From assembly GCA_965230345.1 (NCBI GenBank), contig CBDDKR010000001.1:558001-622000 (forward strand): 64,000 nt of DNA. The letters are read 5' to 3'. The stretch comes from JADKBO01 sp965230345 (GTDB taxonomy: Bacteria; Bacteroidota; Bacteroidia; Chitinophagales; Saprospiraceae). The notes beneath the pieces were generated by a model. It ran no database searches and was not told where the DNA came from. It saw only the letters and a list, made by a program, of their open reading frames with translations. Below, one piece after another: positions 51,152 through 61,402 of the stretch (its first letter is position 1; each line of letters starts with the position of its first letter). The position numbers and the translations under genes are program-made.

Positions 51152-52015
51152 ATGAATATCTACGAAGTGCAAAAGGCCAATCCAGACATTTTTACTCAAT
51201 TGACTTTAAAGAATCTACTGTTTTGTTATTATGAATGTCCACAGAAGGAAAAAATAGTACAACTTTATTCGAATCACAATCAACTGACTTTTACCTTAAA
51301 CGGGCAAAGAAGGTTGCACCATGGTGAGAAAAAATGGACACTTACTCAAGAAAAGGGTTTTTTGGTAAAAAGAGGCGCATTTTTTCAGGAGATTATGGAC
51401 GATTATTCAGATTGGAAAGTTCTAGTAGTATATCTGAAAGACGATTATTTAAAGAAGGTTTTTGAAGAATTTAGACAACATTTTTCTTTGGATAAGTTAC
51501 CTAATGTAGATTTGGAAATGATTCAGAGTTTTATGCTGAATGACAAAATTAGAAACAGTTATCATAGTTTGTTACCTTATTTTTCTAATCCTCAATTATT
51601 ACCTGACGTCGTATTTGAAGGGAAGTTTAAAGAACTTCTTTTTAATATTCTTATTCATCCAAGTAATAGACAAATTTTGGCTTATATCAGTCAAATTGTT
51701 GATGATTACACCATGCCAATTTGGGAGGTGATGGAATCCAATTATTTCTATGATTTAAAAATTTCTGAGTTTGCTGAAATTGCAAATAGAAGTACAAGTA
51801 CTTTTAGACGTGATTTCGAAAAACACTATCAGACTTCTCCTGGGAAATGGCTCACATCAAAGAGATTAGAAAGGTCTACTATTTTGCTTAAAACATCCAA
51901 TAAATCCATAGGTGAAATTACCTTTGATTGTGGATTTAAGAATGTGTCTCATTTTAGTAGGGTCTTTAAAAAGAAGTATAATTTATCACCTAGTGATTAT
52001 CGCAAGCAAAAATAG
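51152..52015 (+). CDS. AraC-family transcription regulator
   Basis: A 287-residue protein with a cupin-like N-terminal half (QLTFTLNGQRRLHHGEKKWT, LTQEKGFLVKRGAFFQEIMD) and a C-terminal AraC domain with two helix-turn-helices (KISEFAEIANRSTSTFRRDF; SIGEITFDCGFKNVSHFSRV, YNLSPSDYRK). It is most likely a regulator of the downstream DUF4242 and TPR genes. An inverted repeat ACTTTTT-AAG-AAAAAGT at 52109-52125, upstream of 52185, is a candidate binding site. Confidence 0.9.
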   Translation: MNIYEVQKANPDIFTQLTLKNLLFCYYECPQKEKIVQLYSNHNQLTFTLNGQRRLHHGEKKWTLTQEKGFLVKRGAFFQEIMDDYSDWKVLVVYLKDDYLKKVFEEFRQHFSLDKLPNVDLEMIQSFMLNDKIRNSYHSLLPYFSNPQLLPDVVFEGKFKELLFNILIHPSNRQILAYISQIVDDYTMPIWEVMESNYFYDLKISEFAEIANRSTSTFRRDFEKHYQTSPGKWLTSKRLERSTILLKTSNKSIGEITFDCGFKNVSHFSRVFKKKYNLSPSDYRKQK

Positions 52016-52108
52016 TATAGGTTGTATAGCCTTTAATGGATTAAGCCATGAATTCTTCTACATTATTAAACAGGAAAGAACTATATGGTCAAAAAAACAA
52101 AAAGATTG

Positions 52109-52151
52109 ACTTTTTAAGAAAAAGTAGGTTAAATGTTCTACTCTAAATTTG
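52109..52151 (+). promoter_or_regulatory. Possible operator and promoter of the DUF4242 gene
   Basis: ACTTTTT at 52109 and AAAAAGT at 52119 form a 7 bp inverted repeat. TAAATTTG at 52144-52151 fits TAnnTTTG. The gene starts at 52185. Confidence 0.4.
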
Positions 52152-52184
52152 TACGGTATTTATTAATCATTAAAATTTAGAGTT

Positions 52185-52568
52185 ATGAAGTATTTTGTAT
52201 TGTTATCCATGTTATTTGCGTGCAATTTTTCTTTCGGTCAAAATCAATCAAATCAAGTTTCGAATGAAAAAATTACACAGAATAACAATTTGATGAAAAC
52301 CTATGTAATCGAACGTGTAATCCCTGGGGCAGGAGAGTTAAGCAATGAGGAACTTAAAGGAATATCTCAAATATCTTGTACTATATTGAAAGAAATGGGA
52401 CCAACAATCGAATGGCAGCATAGTTATGTAACGGGTGACAAGGTGTATTGTGTTTATAAAGCAGAAAATAGGGAACTAATCGAGGAACATGCTAAGAAGG
52501 GAAATTTCCCAGCAAACTCGATAAGTGAAGTTACCTTAACGATTGGTCCATTTACAGCACAACAATAG
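52185..52568 (+). CDS. Exported DUF4242 family protein
   Basis: A 127-residue protein with signal peptide (YFVLLSMLFACNFSFGQ). The mature part (MKTYVIERVIPGAGELSNEE, IEWQHSYVTGDKVYCVYKAE, RELIEEHAKKGNFPANSISE) fits the DUF4242 (SCO4226-type) family of small ferredoxin-like proteins, some of which bind nickel through histidines. Its location after an AraC regulator suggests induction by a small molecule. Confidence 0.85.
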   Translation: MKYFVLLSMLFACNFSFGQNQSNQVSNEKITQNNNLMKTYVIERVIPGAGELSNEELKGISQISCTILKEMGPTIEWQHSYVTGDKVYCVYKAENRELIEEHAKKGNFPANSISEVTLTIGPFTAQQ

Positions 52569-52622
52569 TCGACTTTTTCTAAGAGTTAACCATAATTTTA
52601 TTTTAGAATAGGTAAATTGGAT

Positions 52623-53444
52623 ATGAAGAAGAAATTAGGATTTGTATGGTTAATGCTATTGACCTTGTTCATTTCTTGTGTCAACGAAAGCGATGGAAAA
52701 AGAATCGAAGAAGCATACATTGTATTGGAACACTCCATAAAAGCATTTAAAGCGGGGCAAAATAAACGTGCCAAAGAACTCTCTAAAAAAGCACTTTCCG
52801 TAGGTGTTGATATGAAAAATGATTCATTAATGGGATATGCTTTAATGAATTTATGTAGAACAGCCCTTAGAGAGAAGAATGAGGTTGAACTAAAAGTATA
52901 TGGTGATCAATTGACTGATTTGGCCCAACAAAAAAATGCTGAAATTTGGGAAATGTATAGAGTACATATGTATGCTGAATGGGCAAGAATGAATGGTGAC
53001 TTAGATGAGGCTGCTGAATTGTACCACACTAGTATGAATATTAGTGAATCTATTGGTAAAAAGGTGACATATGCGGTAGAACATTTTAATCTTGCAATGG
53101 TAGAAATAGCAAGAGGAGATCTGACCAAAGGAAAAAATCTAATTAGAAAATATTATGCACTCATGAAAAAGATCTATCCCAATGAAGAAGATGTACATGG
53201 GCTGATTCCCATAGCTGAATTACTGTTACATAGTGATAATCTAATTGGAGCCGCGGAGGTCGCCATGACTGCTAGAAGAATGTTCAAGGAGTACAATATT
53301 GTGCCTGATCCTGCTGATGAAAAGCCATTAGAAAGGATAGAAGAGAAGTATAAAATGGAACTATCTCGGAAAACTCGAGACAGTTTAAGATTGGCATCTG
53401 AAGCACTAACAGAGCAATCAATACTTAATAGATATTTGGAATAG
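52623..53444 (+). CDS. TPR-repeat lipoprotein
   Basis: A 273-residue protein from ATG 52623 (a TTG six bases upstream is less likely). The lipobox is MLLTLFISC. The body consists of helical TPR-like repeats (EHSIKAFKAGQNKRAKELSK, MYAEWARMNGDLDEAAELYH, HFNLAMVEIARGDLTKGKNL). TPR proteins act as protein-binding scaffolds. It follows the DUF4242 gene by about 50 bases and could be co-transcribed. Confidence 0.82.
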   Translation: MKKKLGFVWLMLLTLFISCVNESDGKRIEEAYIVLEHSIKAFKAGQNKRAKELSKKALSVGVDMKNDSLMGYALMNLCRTALREKNEVELKVYGDQLTDLAQQKNAEIWEMYRVHMYAEWARMNGDLDEAAELYHTSMNISESIGKKVTYAVEHFNLAMVEIARGDLTKGKNLIRKYYALMKKIYPNEEDVHGLIPIAELLLHSDNLIGAAEVAMTARRMFKEYNIVPDPADEKPLERIEEKYKMELSRKTRDSLRLASEALTEQSILNRYLE

Positions 53445-53746
53445 TAAAGACTAATTGAATAATAGTAGAGTTCCATTAAATGATGTTAATGCCCTCTAAA
53501 TTCATTAAATGTTACGATTAAATTGATTTTAAATGTAAAAAATTATAAATTGTGACTTGGATTGTGGTGTGGACCCAATTTGGAAGCTTAAGTCATATAG
53601 ATTAATGGATTTAGAATGTTCTTCGAAGCTAAATGAATTGACAATCGAAAATTGTTAAATCGAAGTTTTATAGAAGAAAATGACATTTTAGCATATGATT
53701 AACGATTAATGGCGCTAGCTTGATATACTGAATGTAAAACAAACGA
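53445..53746. other. Gene-free stretch
   Basis: About 300 AT-rich bases with no gene, attC or IS visible. It probably holds the promoter of the outer-membrane/peroxidase pair. Confidence 0.4.
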
Positions 53747-54424
53747 ATGGAAAATATCAAACTATTAAAGACACTATTTATACTCTTAATTTTATCTATT
53801 ATTACTACTGGATATTCTCAATCTGTTAAACAAGATACTTTTTATAGATCGGCAGGTGTTGATGCTACTTTTATAAACAGTTTTCTTCCTTTTGAGAGTA
53901 ATATTGGCTCTCGGGATAAGTATATTTTTCATTATATTAAGTACGGGAAAAATGATAGGTTCATACGACAGGCTTTCGACATAGACATATTCGGGAATTT
54001 TGAAAAGAATGATTCCGATGTGGATAGAAATGACGCTAGATTTGATGTGTCCTATAAAATTAGTAGAGGGAAGCGCCTGAATGTATTTAAGAATGGGTAT
54101 ATTCTTTATGGTACAGAATTTCATCTGGACTATTTTCTTAATCAAAGATCGGTCTTGGATTTAAATGACCCAGAAGAAGAAAATTTCAATACAAATTTGG
54201 ATCAGACAGTTTCTATTGCATTGGGACCCTTTCTTGGATTAGAATATAAGATTTCCAAAAGACTAAGTTTATATACAGAATCAGGCATATATTTGAATTT
54301 CGCTTATAGTGTTGATAAATTTAGATCTGATTTTAAGCCAGAATTAGACTTTCAAGATTCGAGTATTTCGGTTCAGGATATATTCAATTTGCCAAGCTCA
54401 ATTATACTTTTTTATAGTTTTTAA
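53747..54424 (+). CDS. Outer-membrane beta-barrel-like protein
   Basis: A 225-residue protein with signal peptide (TLFILLILSIITTGYSQS). The mature part alternates aromatic and polar residues in strand-like stretches (RLNVFKNGYILYGTEFHLDY, ALGPFLGLEYKISKRLSLYT) and ends in aromatic SIILFYSF, a common outer-membrane protein ending. The ATG of the cytochrome c peroxidase gene follows 10 bases after the stop, so they are likely co-expressed. Confidence 0.78.
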   Translation: MENIKLLKTLFILLILSIITTGYSQSVKQDTFYRSAGVDATFINSFLPFESNIGSRDKYIFHYIKYGKNDRFIRQAFDIDIFGNFEKNDSDVDRNDARFDVSYKISRGKRLNVFKNGYILYGTEFHLDYFLNQRSVLDLNDPEEENFNTNLDQTVSIALGPFLGLEYKISKRLSLYTESGIYLNFAYSVDKFRSDFKPELDFQDSSISVQDIFNLPSSIILFYSF

Positions 54425-54433
54425 TCTCTACCC

Positions 54434-55456
54434 ATGAAAAACATATTCTACCTGTTACTAATTTCAACCATCGTGTTTTCTTGTCAAATTATTGAAGAAG
54501 ACGCGAATATGGCATCTAGTGAATTACAACTAGAAGAGTTCGATTATTTTGAAATTGGAATCCCTTTTGGTGAAACAAAATATGAGTGGATTGCTAATCA
54601 TGATAAGATTGCTTCATTAGGACGGATATTGTTTTACGATACTAGATTATCTCAGAATAATTCAATTTCGTGTGCCAATTGCCATAATCAAGAGAATGGA
54701 TTTAGTGACAATCGCAGGTTCAGTAGAGGATTAAAGAATTATGAAACTTCTAGAAATAGTATGACTCTTGCCAATAATGCATACCAAATCTCACATTTTT
54801 GGGAAGGTCATTCTGGAAAAATTGAAGATCATGTATTAAATCCAATTTCAAATCATATAGAAATGGGAATGAGAAATATTGATGAACTGGTCAATAAGTT
54901 ATCTCAAATCGAAAATTACAACAATCTGTTTAAAGAAGTGTATGATGAACCAATTTCTAAAGATTTAATTGAGCAGTCACTTGCTACATTTGTTGCATCA
55001 ATTATATCATACAATTCCAAATTTGATAAGGGTAAAAAAGTTAGTTTTAGCAATTTTAATCTTAGAGAACTAGAAGGTAAAGCATTGTTTTTTGGTAAGG
55101 CTAAATGTGGTAATTGCCATTCAGGAGATCACTATGCCGCATCATGGAGAAAATCGGCTAATATTGGTTTAGATCTTAATTATAGTGATAATGGGGCGGG
55201 GCATGGCAAGTTTAAGATTCCTACTTTAAGAAATATTGCTCTGACAAGTCCTTACATGCATGATGGCAGATTTGAAACTCTTGAAGAAGTTCTTGACCAT
55301 TATACATCAGGCATCAAAGATCATCCTAATCTAGATTGGGCACTTAAGCATAAAATTAAGTTAACTGAATATGAAAAAGGAGTACTTATTGACTTTTTGC
55401 ATACTTTGACAGATCATAAAATAACATCGGACGTGAGATTTTCTAATCCATTTTAA
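54434..55456 (+). CDS. Di-haem cytochrome c peroxidase (MauG-like) lipoprotein
   Basis: A 340-residue protein with lipobox signal MKNIFYLLLISTIVFSC. Two c-type haem-binding motifs are present: CANCHNQENGFSDNRRFSRG (CxxCH near residue 78) and CGNCHSGDHYA (near residue 226). TLRNIALTSPYMHDGRFETL with LEEVLDHYTSGIKDHPN is typical of the bacterial di-haem cytochrome c peroxidase/MauG family. It should be periplasmic and reduce hydrogen peroxide or oxidise a protein substrate. It is probably co-transcribed with the outer-membrane protein upstream. Confidence 0.93.
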   Translation: MKNIFYLLLISTIVFSCQIIEEDANMASSELQLEEFDYFEIGIPFGETKYEWIANHDKIASLGRILFYDTRLSQNNSISCANCHNQENGFSDNRRFSRGLKNYETSRNSMTLANNAYQISHFWEGHSGKIEDHVLNPISNHIEMGMRNIDELVNKLSQIENYNNLFKEVYDEPISKDLIEQSLATFVASIISYNSKFDKGKKVSFSNFNLRELEGKALFFGKAKCGNCHSGDHYAASWRKSANIGLDLNYSDNGAGHGKFKIPTLRNIALTSPYMHDGRFETLEEVLDHYTSGIKDHPNLDWALKHKIKLTEYEKGVLIDFLHTLTDHKITSDVRFSNPF

Positions 55457-55723
55457 TGCAGAGTTGGGGGGCGAAATTAATGAATATTTGCCAAGACCAT
55501 TTTTAACAAGACAAAGGTATAGCCTGTTGAATCGTTGCCTTGAATAGTATATATATCGAAAGATTCAATGTTAAACTGTCTATGTGAGATTGTTTTAAGT
55601 CTATTAGTAAGTGACATTTATTTTACTGGAAGGGGATGGATGTTTCTTGAGATTGATAATTTCGTTGGTTTCTCCCATATTTAGAGGACAATAATTAAAG
55701 AATTATGAAATAAATAATTGCAA

Positions 55724-58564
55724 ATGAATTTATTAAGATTTGGTCTATTATTCATTTTTCTTGTCAATGTTTATGAGGGGGGGGCGCAAATGAGTGTTGA
55801 TGTTATTCCTCAAGAAGCGTATGATAATTATGCAAATACTTATAATTATACTTTTTGGGATGATAGTTTTTTAGAATCTATTAATTCCACGAGAAAGTTT
55901 ACTATTCAGACTAGTTCTTATCATATGAGTATAAATTATGATAGTCTGAAAATCCAGAGTCTCAATATTAATAGTAATAATTTATCTAAGGATGAGGCAT
56001 TTACGACTTCACGTGCGTTCTTGTTTTTGGCAGAATTTGGCGGTGATATGGATTATAACATATTGCAAAATGGAGCTCAACTCTATAAAAAGGATCTTTC
56101 GAATCCAACAGATTTTGGAGATAAGGATAGCCAACTAGGAGAGTTCGGAGTTTGGCAGAACAGGCGATTTGTTAGCTCTAATTTAACTAATAATGCTCCC
56201 GTTGATAAGTATTTTACAGGTTTGGATTTTGCAAATTGGCATGATCGCCTCAAACTTACATTTCATGTCAGACCAACAGTAAATATTAATGATGGTCAAC
56301 TTGAGTTTTCCATCGAAATACCTTATGTGTATAATAACCTTTATAATAATGGAACAATTTATGGATTTGCCAATGCTCAAAATAAAGGATTTGCCGTAAA
56401 GGCTGGATTTGATGTGGATACATTAATGGTAAATGGCAATTTAATAACTGTTAGGACAATAGAACAAGATATGTTGTCGGGACAAGATTATGAAACTTCT
56501 CTAGTATTGTATGCGATAAATGACAATCTTTCGGGGTCATACACTACTTCATCAGAAGAAGAATCTGAGATATCCATTTTGGCAAATCAAACAGCTCCAT
56601 TTAGTGCACCTGACCCTACGATTAATTATGATGCAAGTGAAGGAATTCATTTTTTGGATATTCCAAGATATGGAATGGGGTATACCAATTGCGCATTAAT
56701 TGATCAATTACAGAATATTGAATTAGAGTTGAATAACAATTCAAATATTGAGAAAACAGTGAGACTCTGTTTTAGACAGATTCCTAATGTTAATGTTGTG
56801 GGATTTAACTCTATTCTCAGAAATGATAACGGTGATCCGTCTGGATTGCCCATTCAGGTTTCAAAAAATTGGCATACATCGACACCTCAGTATTATTCAG
56901 GAAGTTGGATAAGAGAGTATACTGAGATCAAAATTCCTCCCAATACTATAATTAATATAGATTACACTCGTACTGGTGCCAAATGGGGCGAAACTTATAC
57001 GGCATCTTCACATCAGTTAAGTGTTGCTGGTGCAGGAATTCCCAAAGGAGGATGGCTTGAAGCGGCACTTGGTTCTTTTGGTGAAACAATTACGCATTCT
57101 CCAGATTATAAATTTGGAAACAGTAATGGTTGTGATTTGAGACCTTTCTTAGTTACAAATCAAAACTACGGTGGTACATCTTCACAATGCAACTGGACCG
57201 GCAATGTTGGAGGCGTTAATATGTGGATTTACGATAATGACGTCGGGGAGCGAATTTTCCAGAAAGAGGTGAAAACTAGATTTAAGCGTTATTCACCCAA
57301 TCTGACAGAAACGTCTGTATCGGCTTATTCTTCAGATAACAAGCTAAAATTGGACTATACATTTTATCTTAATAGGTCTGATGATTTTGTAAGAGTGTAT
57401 TATAAAGTTAAAATCAAGGCATTGACTAACACTCCGTTTAATCGATTAGATATTTTTCAGCTGGGAGGAGATTATTACAACTTTTATGCTGCAAGGGATG
57501 TGCAATATGGAAATTCTTCTGGGGTATTAGGGCAATTTGTTCCAATCAACAATGGTTCAAATGATTACACTACGACTCACTTAGCTTTAACCGGCAGTAG
57601 ACCTTGGATTTGGGCAGGTGATGGCATTTTTACCTTTGGACAAGGAGGAATTAATATTGACACCAATAATGGTTTAATAATTAGTAATTATTCTGCACAA
57701 ATCAATGGGGTGTCTTCCAATACACCATATTTTCGAGAAAGATCCAGTTCGTTAGGATTCTCAGGAGGTACAGGGCTTAATCCAACTTCATATTGTTTGG
57801 TTACACCTCCGGGAACAACGCAACTCTTGTCTGGTGATTCGATAGAAGTGATGTTAGAAATCGCGGTTCTTCCCAAAACGATGGGAGATTATTATGGCCC
57901 TAACATCAATTTTAATACGGCTTTATCTACCTATGGCAATTCAGTCGAATTATTTTTACGTGAAGTACAGGGAAATAATCCACAACTAACATCAACAACA
58001 AATGCTATAAATCCTTCTTATCCTTACTCAATTGAAGCAAATAATAGTACAGCTCAGTTGCAATTGTTCGGAGGTAAAGGCTATGTGCCTCTTGTTTTTA
58101 ATGGAGTAAATGATATTGAGAATCCTGTGTTGTGGAAGGCCATTGATAACTGTTGGGAAGAGATGGATCAATCTGTACATGGTAAAGATTATTGGCAAAC
58201 AGATTTTAACTACAATTTGGATGATTTTGACCTGATTTATAATGTAAATCAAGATATGCCTTATGATTCTTTGGCATTAATTCACTACTATTTGGGTGAT
58301 GTGCCTCCGAATAATATAATGGGATGTCCATGTACTAGCACAGTCGAATATAATGTCTTCTTAGGAATTACTGATCGATGGACAGATCCTATCAATTGGT
58401 CTCTCGGAATAGTTCCTACCAATTGTCATCATGTTACTATACCAAATGGGTTAGAAGCAATTTTGTATTCGAATGAAACAGGAGGATGTTATGCCATAGA
58501 TGTTCATCCTGAAGGCAAATTGGAGATTAAAGAAAATGGCAAATTCTTCGTTAATATCGAATGA
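55724..58564 (+). CDS. Large secreted protein of unknown function
   Basis: A 946-residue protein from ATG 55724. The signal peptide is MNLLRFGLLFIFLVNVYEGGAQ, encoded in part by an 8-G tract at 55777-55784. The body is beta-rich with long glycine-asparagine-tyrosine segments (GANYDNYANTYNYTFWD-like, RYGMGYTNCALIDQLQNIEL). The C-terminal ~70 residues (DRWTDPINWSLGIVPTNCHH, VTIPNGLEAILYSNETGGCY) resemble the beta-helix-like units often found before T9SS domains, but a canonical sorting domain is absent at the end. It lies alone, with gene-free flanks of about 260 and 300 bases. Confidence 0.75.
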   Translation: MNLLRFGLLFIFLVNVYEGGAQMSVDVIPQEAYDNYANTYNYTFWDDSFLESINSTRKFTIQTSSYHMSINYDSLKIQSLNINSNNLSKDEAFTTSRAFLFLAEFGGDMDYNILQNGAQLYKKDLSNPTDFGDKDSQLGEFGVWQNRRFVSSNLTNNAPVDKYFTGLDFANWHDRLKLTFHVRPTVNINDGQLEFSIEIPYVYNNLYNNGTIYGFANAQNKGFAVKAGFDVDTLMVNGNLITVRTIEQDMLSGQDYETSLVLYAINDNLSGSYTTSSEEESEISILANQTAPFSAPDPTINYDASEGIHFLDIPRYGMGYTNCALIDQLQNIELELNNNSNIEKTVRLCFRQIPNVNVVGFNSILRNDNGDPSGLPIQVSKNWHTSTPQYYSGSWIREYTEIKIPPNTIINIDYTRTGAKWGETYTASSHQLSVAGAGIPKGGWLEAALGSFGETITHSPDYKFGNSNGCDLRPFLVTNQNYGGTSSQCNWTGNVGGVNMWIYDNDVGERIFQKEVKTRFKRYSPNLTETSVSAYSSDNKLKLDYTFYLNRSDDFVRVYYKVKIKALTNTPFNRLDIFQLGGDYYNFYAARDVQYGNSSGVLGQFVPINNGSNDYTTTHLALTGSRPWIWAGDGIFTFGQGGINIDTNNGLIISNYSAQINGVSSNTPYFRERSSSLGFSGGTGLNPTSYCLVTPPGTTQLLSGDSIEVMLEIAVLPKTMGDYYGPNINFNTALSTYGNSVELFLREVQGNNPQLTSTTNAINPSYPYSIEANNSTAQLQLFGGKGYVPLVFNGVNDIENPVLWKAIDNCWEEMDQSVHGKDYWQTDFNYNLDDFDLIYNVNQDMPYDSLALIHYYLGDVPPNNIMGCPCTSTVEYNVFLGITDRWTDPINWSLGIVPTNCHHVTIPNGLEAILYSNETGGCYAIDVHPEGKLEIKENGKFFVNIE

Positions 58565-58868
58565 AATAGATGTACTGGAGAGTGAATTAAGTACCTTCAG
58601 TAAAGGTCAATGTGATAAATTTCTGAGATAAAGTATGATTTTTCAGATATTACAATGAAATTTAGACTGAGCAAGAAGGCTTTTATATTTTTTATTGCGT
58701 AGAATTAGGCTAATTTGTAAACATTAACCTTTATAGTATTCTGAATAATTCATATTCAACTTATTGTTTGATAATTGGATGAATAGATATTTATCAATTA
58801 TCAAGAATTAAGAGTTAACAATTGATTACAAAAAGCTATTTTAGCCAACTAAATTAAGAATCAACAAA
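58565..58868. other. Gene-free stretch
   Basis: About 300 AT-rich bases with no visible gene or repeat, between the large secreted protein and the lipocalin-like lipoprotein. Confidence 0.4.
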
Positions 58869-59255
58869 ATGAATATTAAGTACTTTTTACTCCTTTGTTT
58901 AATTACCATAAGCTGTTACTCTTGTTCCAAATCATGTGCAGACGTTTCATGTGATTATGATGCTATTTGTGAAGATGGAGATTGTACATGTGTAGATGTA
59001 ACTAAGAATTATTTACTTGGGACATGGGAATTAGAATCTACTGGAAAAGTTATCGGAACCTTTAATTCTGATAACACGTATACCGATAGTTTTGGAAATA
59101 TTGTAAGTTGGGAGTTGGATTCCATAAAGTCTGTTATAACCCTTACTCCTGGTAATATAATAATCGTGAGTAAAAATGGATTTAGTTGTTCGCGCATGAT
59201 GGTTACCATAGATGACGGTTCAGATTTAATACCTTTCGAATTTGTTAGGCAATAA
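58869..59255 (+). CDS. Cysteine-rich lipocalin-like lipoprotein
   Basis: A 128-residue protein with signal MNIKYFLLLCLITISCYSC, probably a lipobox. The N-terminal mature part has six cysteines in 25 residues (CADVSCDYDAICEDGDCTC), like an EGF-type knot, followed by a lipocalin-like domain (YLLGTWELESTGKVIGTFNS, IIIVSKNGFSCSRMMVTIDD). A surface-binding role is plausible but not shown. Confidence 0.72.
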   Translation: MNIKYFLLLCLITISCYSCSKSCADVSCDYDAICEDGDCTCVDVTKNYLLGTWELESTGKVIGTFNSDNTYTDSFGNIVSWELDSIKSVITLTPGNIIIVSKNGFSCSRMMVTIDDGSDLIPFEFVRQ

Positions 59256-59779
59256 AGCGCATAGCCCTGATTTTTTGGACATATAGTTTATAGTATTATA
59301 ACTACTTTTGAATATACCTAAAGCATTATGAAGATCTATTGGAGTTGATAAAGTTATTGGGTATTATTGGAATAAATAAACAAGACCATTTATTGATTTA
59401 TTTCGTATCTATTCGTTGTTAACCTTGCGCTAATTGGAATCACTGTTAGTGTTTATTCAAGATTGAATCTGGATGCATATTTTTATAAATTGTCCTAGAT
59501 TTTTTAGTCGATAAACGCTATGAAGGGTAGATTATTTCGAAAAATAGATGAATTCTTTAGTAAAATGGAGTCCAAGAAAAACGATTGCATATGTGAAGTA
59601 GTATGATTGGAGAACATGGTCTTAGATCATATCTTTGTAAAAAAAAATACTTAACTCGGACACTAATCTTTTATCTACCAAGACACTTTAGGGTATATCA
59701 AGGATGTGAATAATTATTCTCGACTATAAATGTTTAATTTAAAGGCATACAATTAATACCTTTCTTAAGACCCTAAATT
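59256..59779. other. Gene-free stretch
   Basis: About 520 AT-rich bases with no credible gene, attC or IS. No RNA gene recognised. Confidence 0.45.
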
Positions 59780-61144
59780 ATGATGACATTCAAAAGGATA
59801 GCCAATAAGTTGTTATTTATAACATTGATTATTCTATCGATTGGTTTAAATGCCCAGATTAATCCTGATCTAGCCAATAAACTTCAAAAAGCGTTGGAAG
59901 AAGAAGTTAGTCAATTTGGGAATAATGGAGTATCAGCTTATTTGCAGTTGCCATCGAGTCTATATTGGTCTGGAACAGCAGGAATTGGTAAAGGGGGAAC
60001 ACCTATAACAGATTCAACCGTTTTTCATGGCGCAAGTACTACCAAACTCAATGTAGCAGTATTGATGTTATTGCTTGCAGAAGATGAATTGATCGACCTT
60101 GATGCAAGTTGGAATTCTTATCTATCATTAGAAGTAGATTTTGATAAGAACATTACGGTTCGCCAATTGCTAAATCACACTAGTGGAATTTCCGATTATT
60201 TGGAAACAAGTAGTGCAGAGTTGGACATTACATCGGATTACGAGCGAGTATTTGATCCGAAAGAAATTCTGGAGACAAAAGTAAATCCCAATCCTTTATT
60301 TTTGCCAGGACAAGGATTTCAGTACTCGAATAGCAACTATGTTTTGGCGGCCCTAATTGCCGAAGAGGTAACAGGGATGCCTGTTCATCATGGGTTAAGG
60401 CAGCGAATTTGGGAACCTCTGGGAATGGAGCATACTTATTTTGGTGGGTATGAATCGTATACAGAACCACAAGCTGGAGTATGGTGGAATTTTGGAAGTG
60501 GTTATTCGAATTATAGTGATAAGTCTGTTAATTCTATGTTGAGTTATGCATTCGGAGCTGGTAATATTGTAACCTGCCCTAGAGACTTAGCATTATTTAT
60601 GGATGAGTTGTTCAACGGTCAATTGTTGAAAGAAGAATCGAAAAAAGAACTTCTAGAAATCGTGTCTAGTAGCAAGGGGTCTTGGACGAATGGCTATGGT
60701 TTAGGAATACATCATGCACCAGATCATATTGATGACAATTTGGTAGGCCACGATGGCTATTATACCAATCTCACATCTATGTTTTATCATTCGACTTATC
60801 AATATACATTAGTTACCATGACCAATACTCAGTCTGAATGGTTTAAAATATTCCATACTTTAAACAATATTTTAGATGAGCACTTAATCATCAATACTAC
60901 GAATACCTCATTAAATGAAAATGTAATACTTTACCCGAACCCGAATTCATCACTAAGTTTTAGGATACTCAGTGATTTTATATTTAGTCATGTAGAAATA
61001 AGAGATTTAATGGGGAATTTAGTTTTTAACGGAGAGGTTCGATCAAATGAAGTCTCTTGCGATAATTATCAAAATGGAGTCTATTTTGTAACGTTAAAAT
61101 CTGATTTGGGCAGTAAGGCAATGAAGATGATTGTTAAGTATTGA
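59780..61144 (+). CDS. Secreted beta-lactamase-family serine hydrolase with T9SS domain
   Basis: A 454-residue protein with signal peptide (LLFITLIILSIGLNAQ). Catalytic motifs of the class C/PBP4-like family are SxxK in FHGASTTKLNVAVLM (Ser near residue 93), YxN in FQYSNSNYVLAALIA and HxG-like GHDGYYTNLTSMF. The last ~75 residues are a T9SS domain (VILYPNPNSSLSFRI, EIRDLMGNLVF). It is an intact relative of the IS-split gene at 45145, which has no T9SS domain. Predicted to be secreted as an esterase or peptidase. Confidence 0.9.
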   Translation: MMTFKRIANKLLFITLIILSIGLNAQINPDLANKLQKALEEEVSQFGNNGVSAYLQLPSSLYWSGTAGIGKGGTPITDSTVFHGASTTKLNVAVLMLLLAEDELIDLDASWNSYLSLEVDFDKNITVRQLLNHTSGISDYLETSSAELDITSDYERVFDPKEILETKVNPNPLFLPGQGFQYSNSNYVLAALIAEEVTGMPVHHGLRQRIWEPLGMEHTYFGGYESYTEPQAGVWWNFGSGYSNYSDKSVNSMLSYAFGAGNIVTCPRDLALFMDELFNGQLLKEESKKELLEIVSSSKGSWTNGYGLGIHHAPDHIDDNLVGHDGYYTNLTSMFYHSTYQYTLVTMTNTQSEWFKIFHTLNNILDEHLIINTTNTSLNENVILYPNPNSSLSFRILSDFIFSHVEIRDLMGNLVFNGEVRSNEVSCDNYQNGVYFVTLKSDLGSKAMKMIVKY

Positions 61145-61402
61145 TGAATACAGACTTTGATTAAAATTATAGATTGAGTTTCTATAGAATTTACGTTTTG
61201 TTTTAAGTAGATCCTTAAGATTTTTTCTCCTAATTATTAATACAATTGTAGAAGATGTAATGGACTAATATCTATTAAATACGTTAATTTTAGATCTCAA
61301 AAGTTTTGTTTTTTAGAGGTTTCTAGTGTGATAAAATTCAATATATAAAGTAGGAACTAAGTCATGTAAAATATCAATGTCTTTGAATAAACAGATGATC
61401 AG

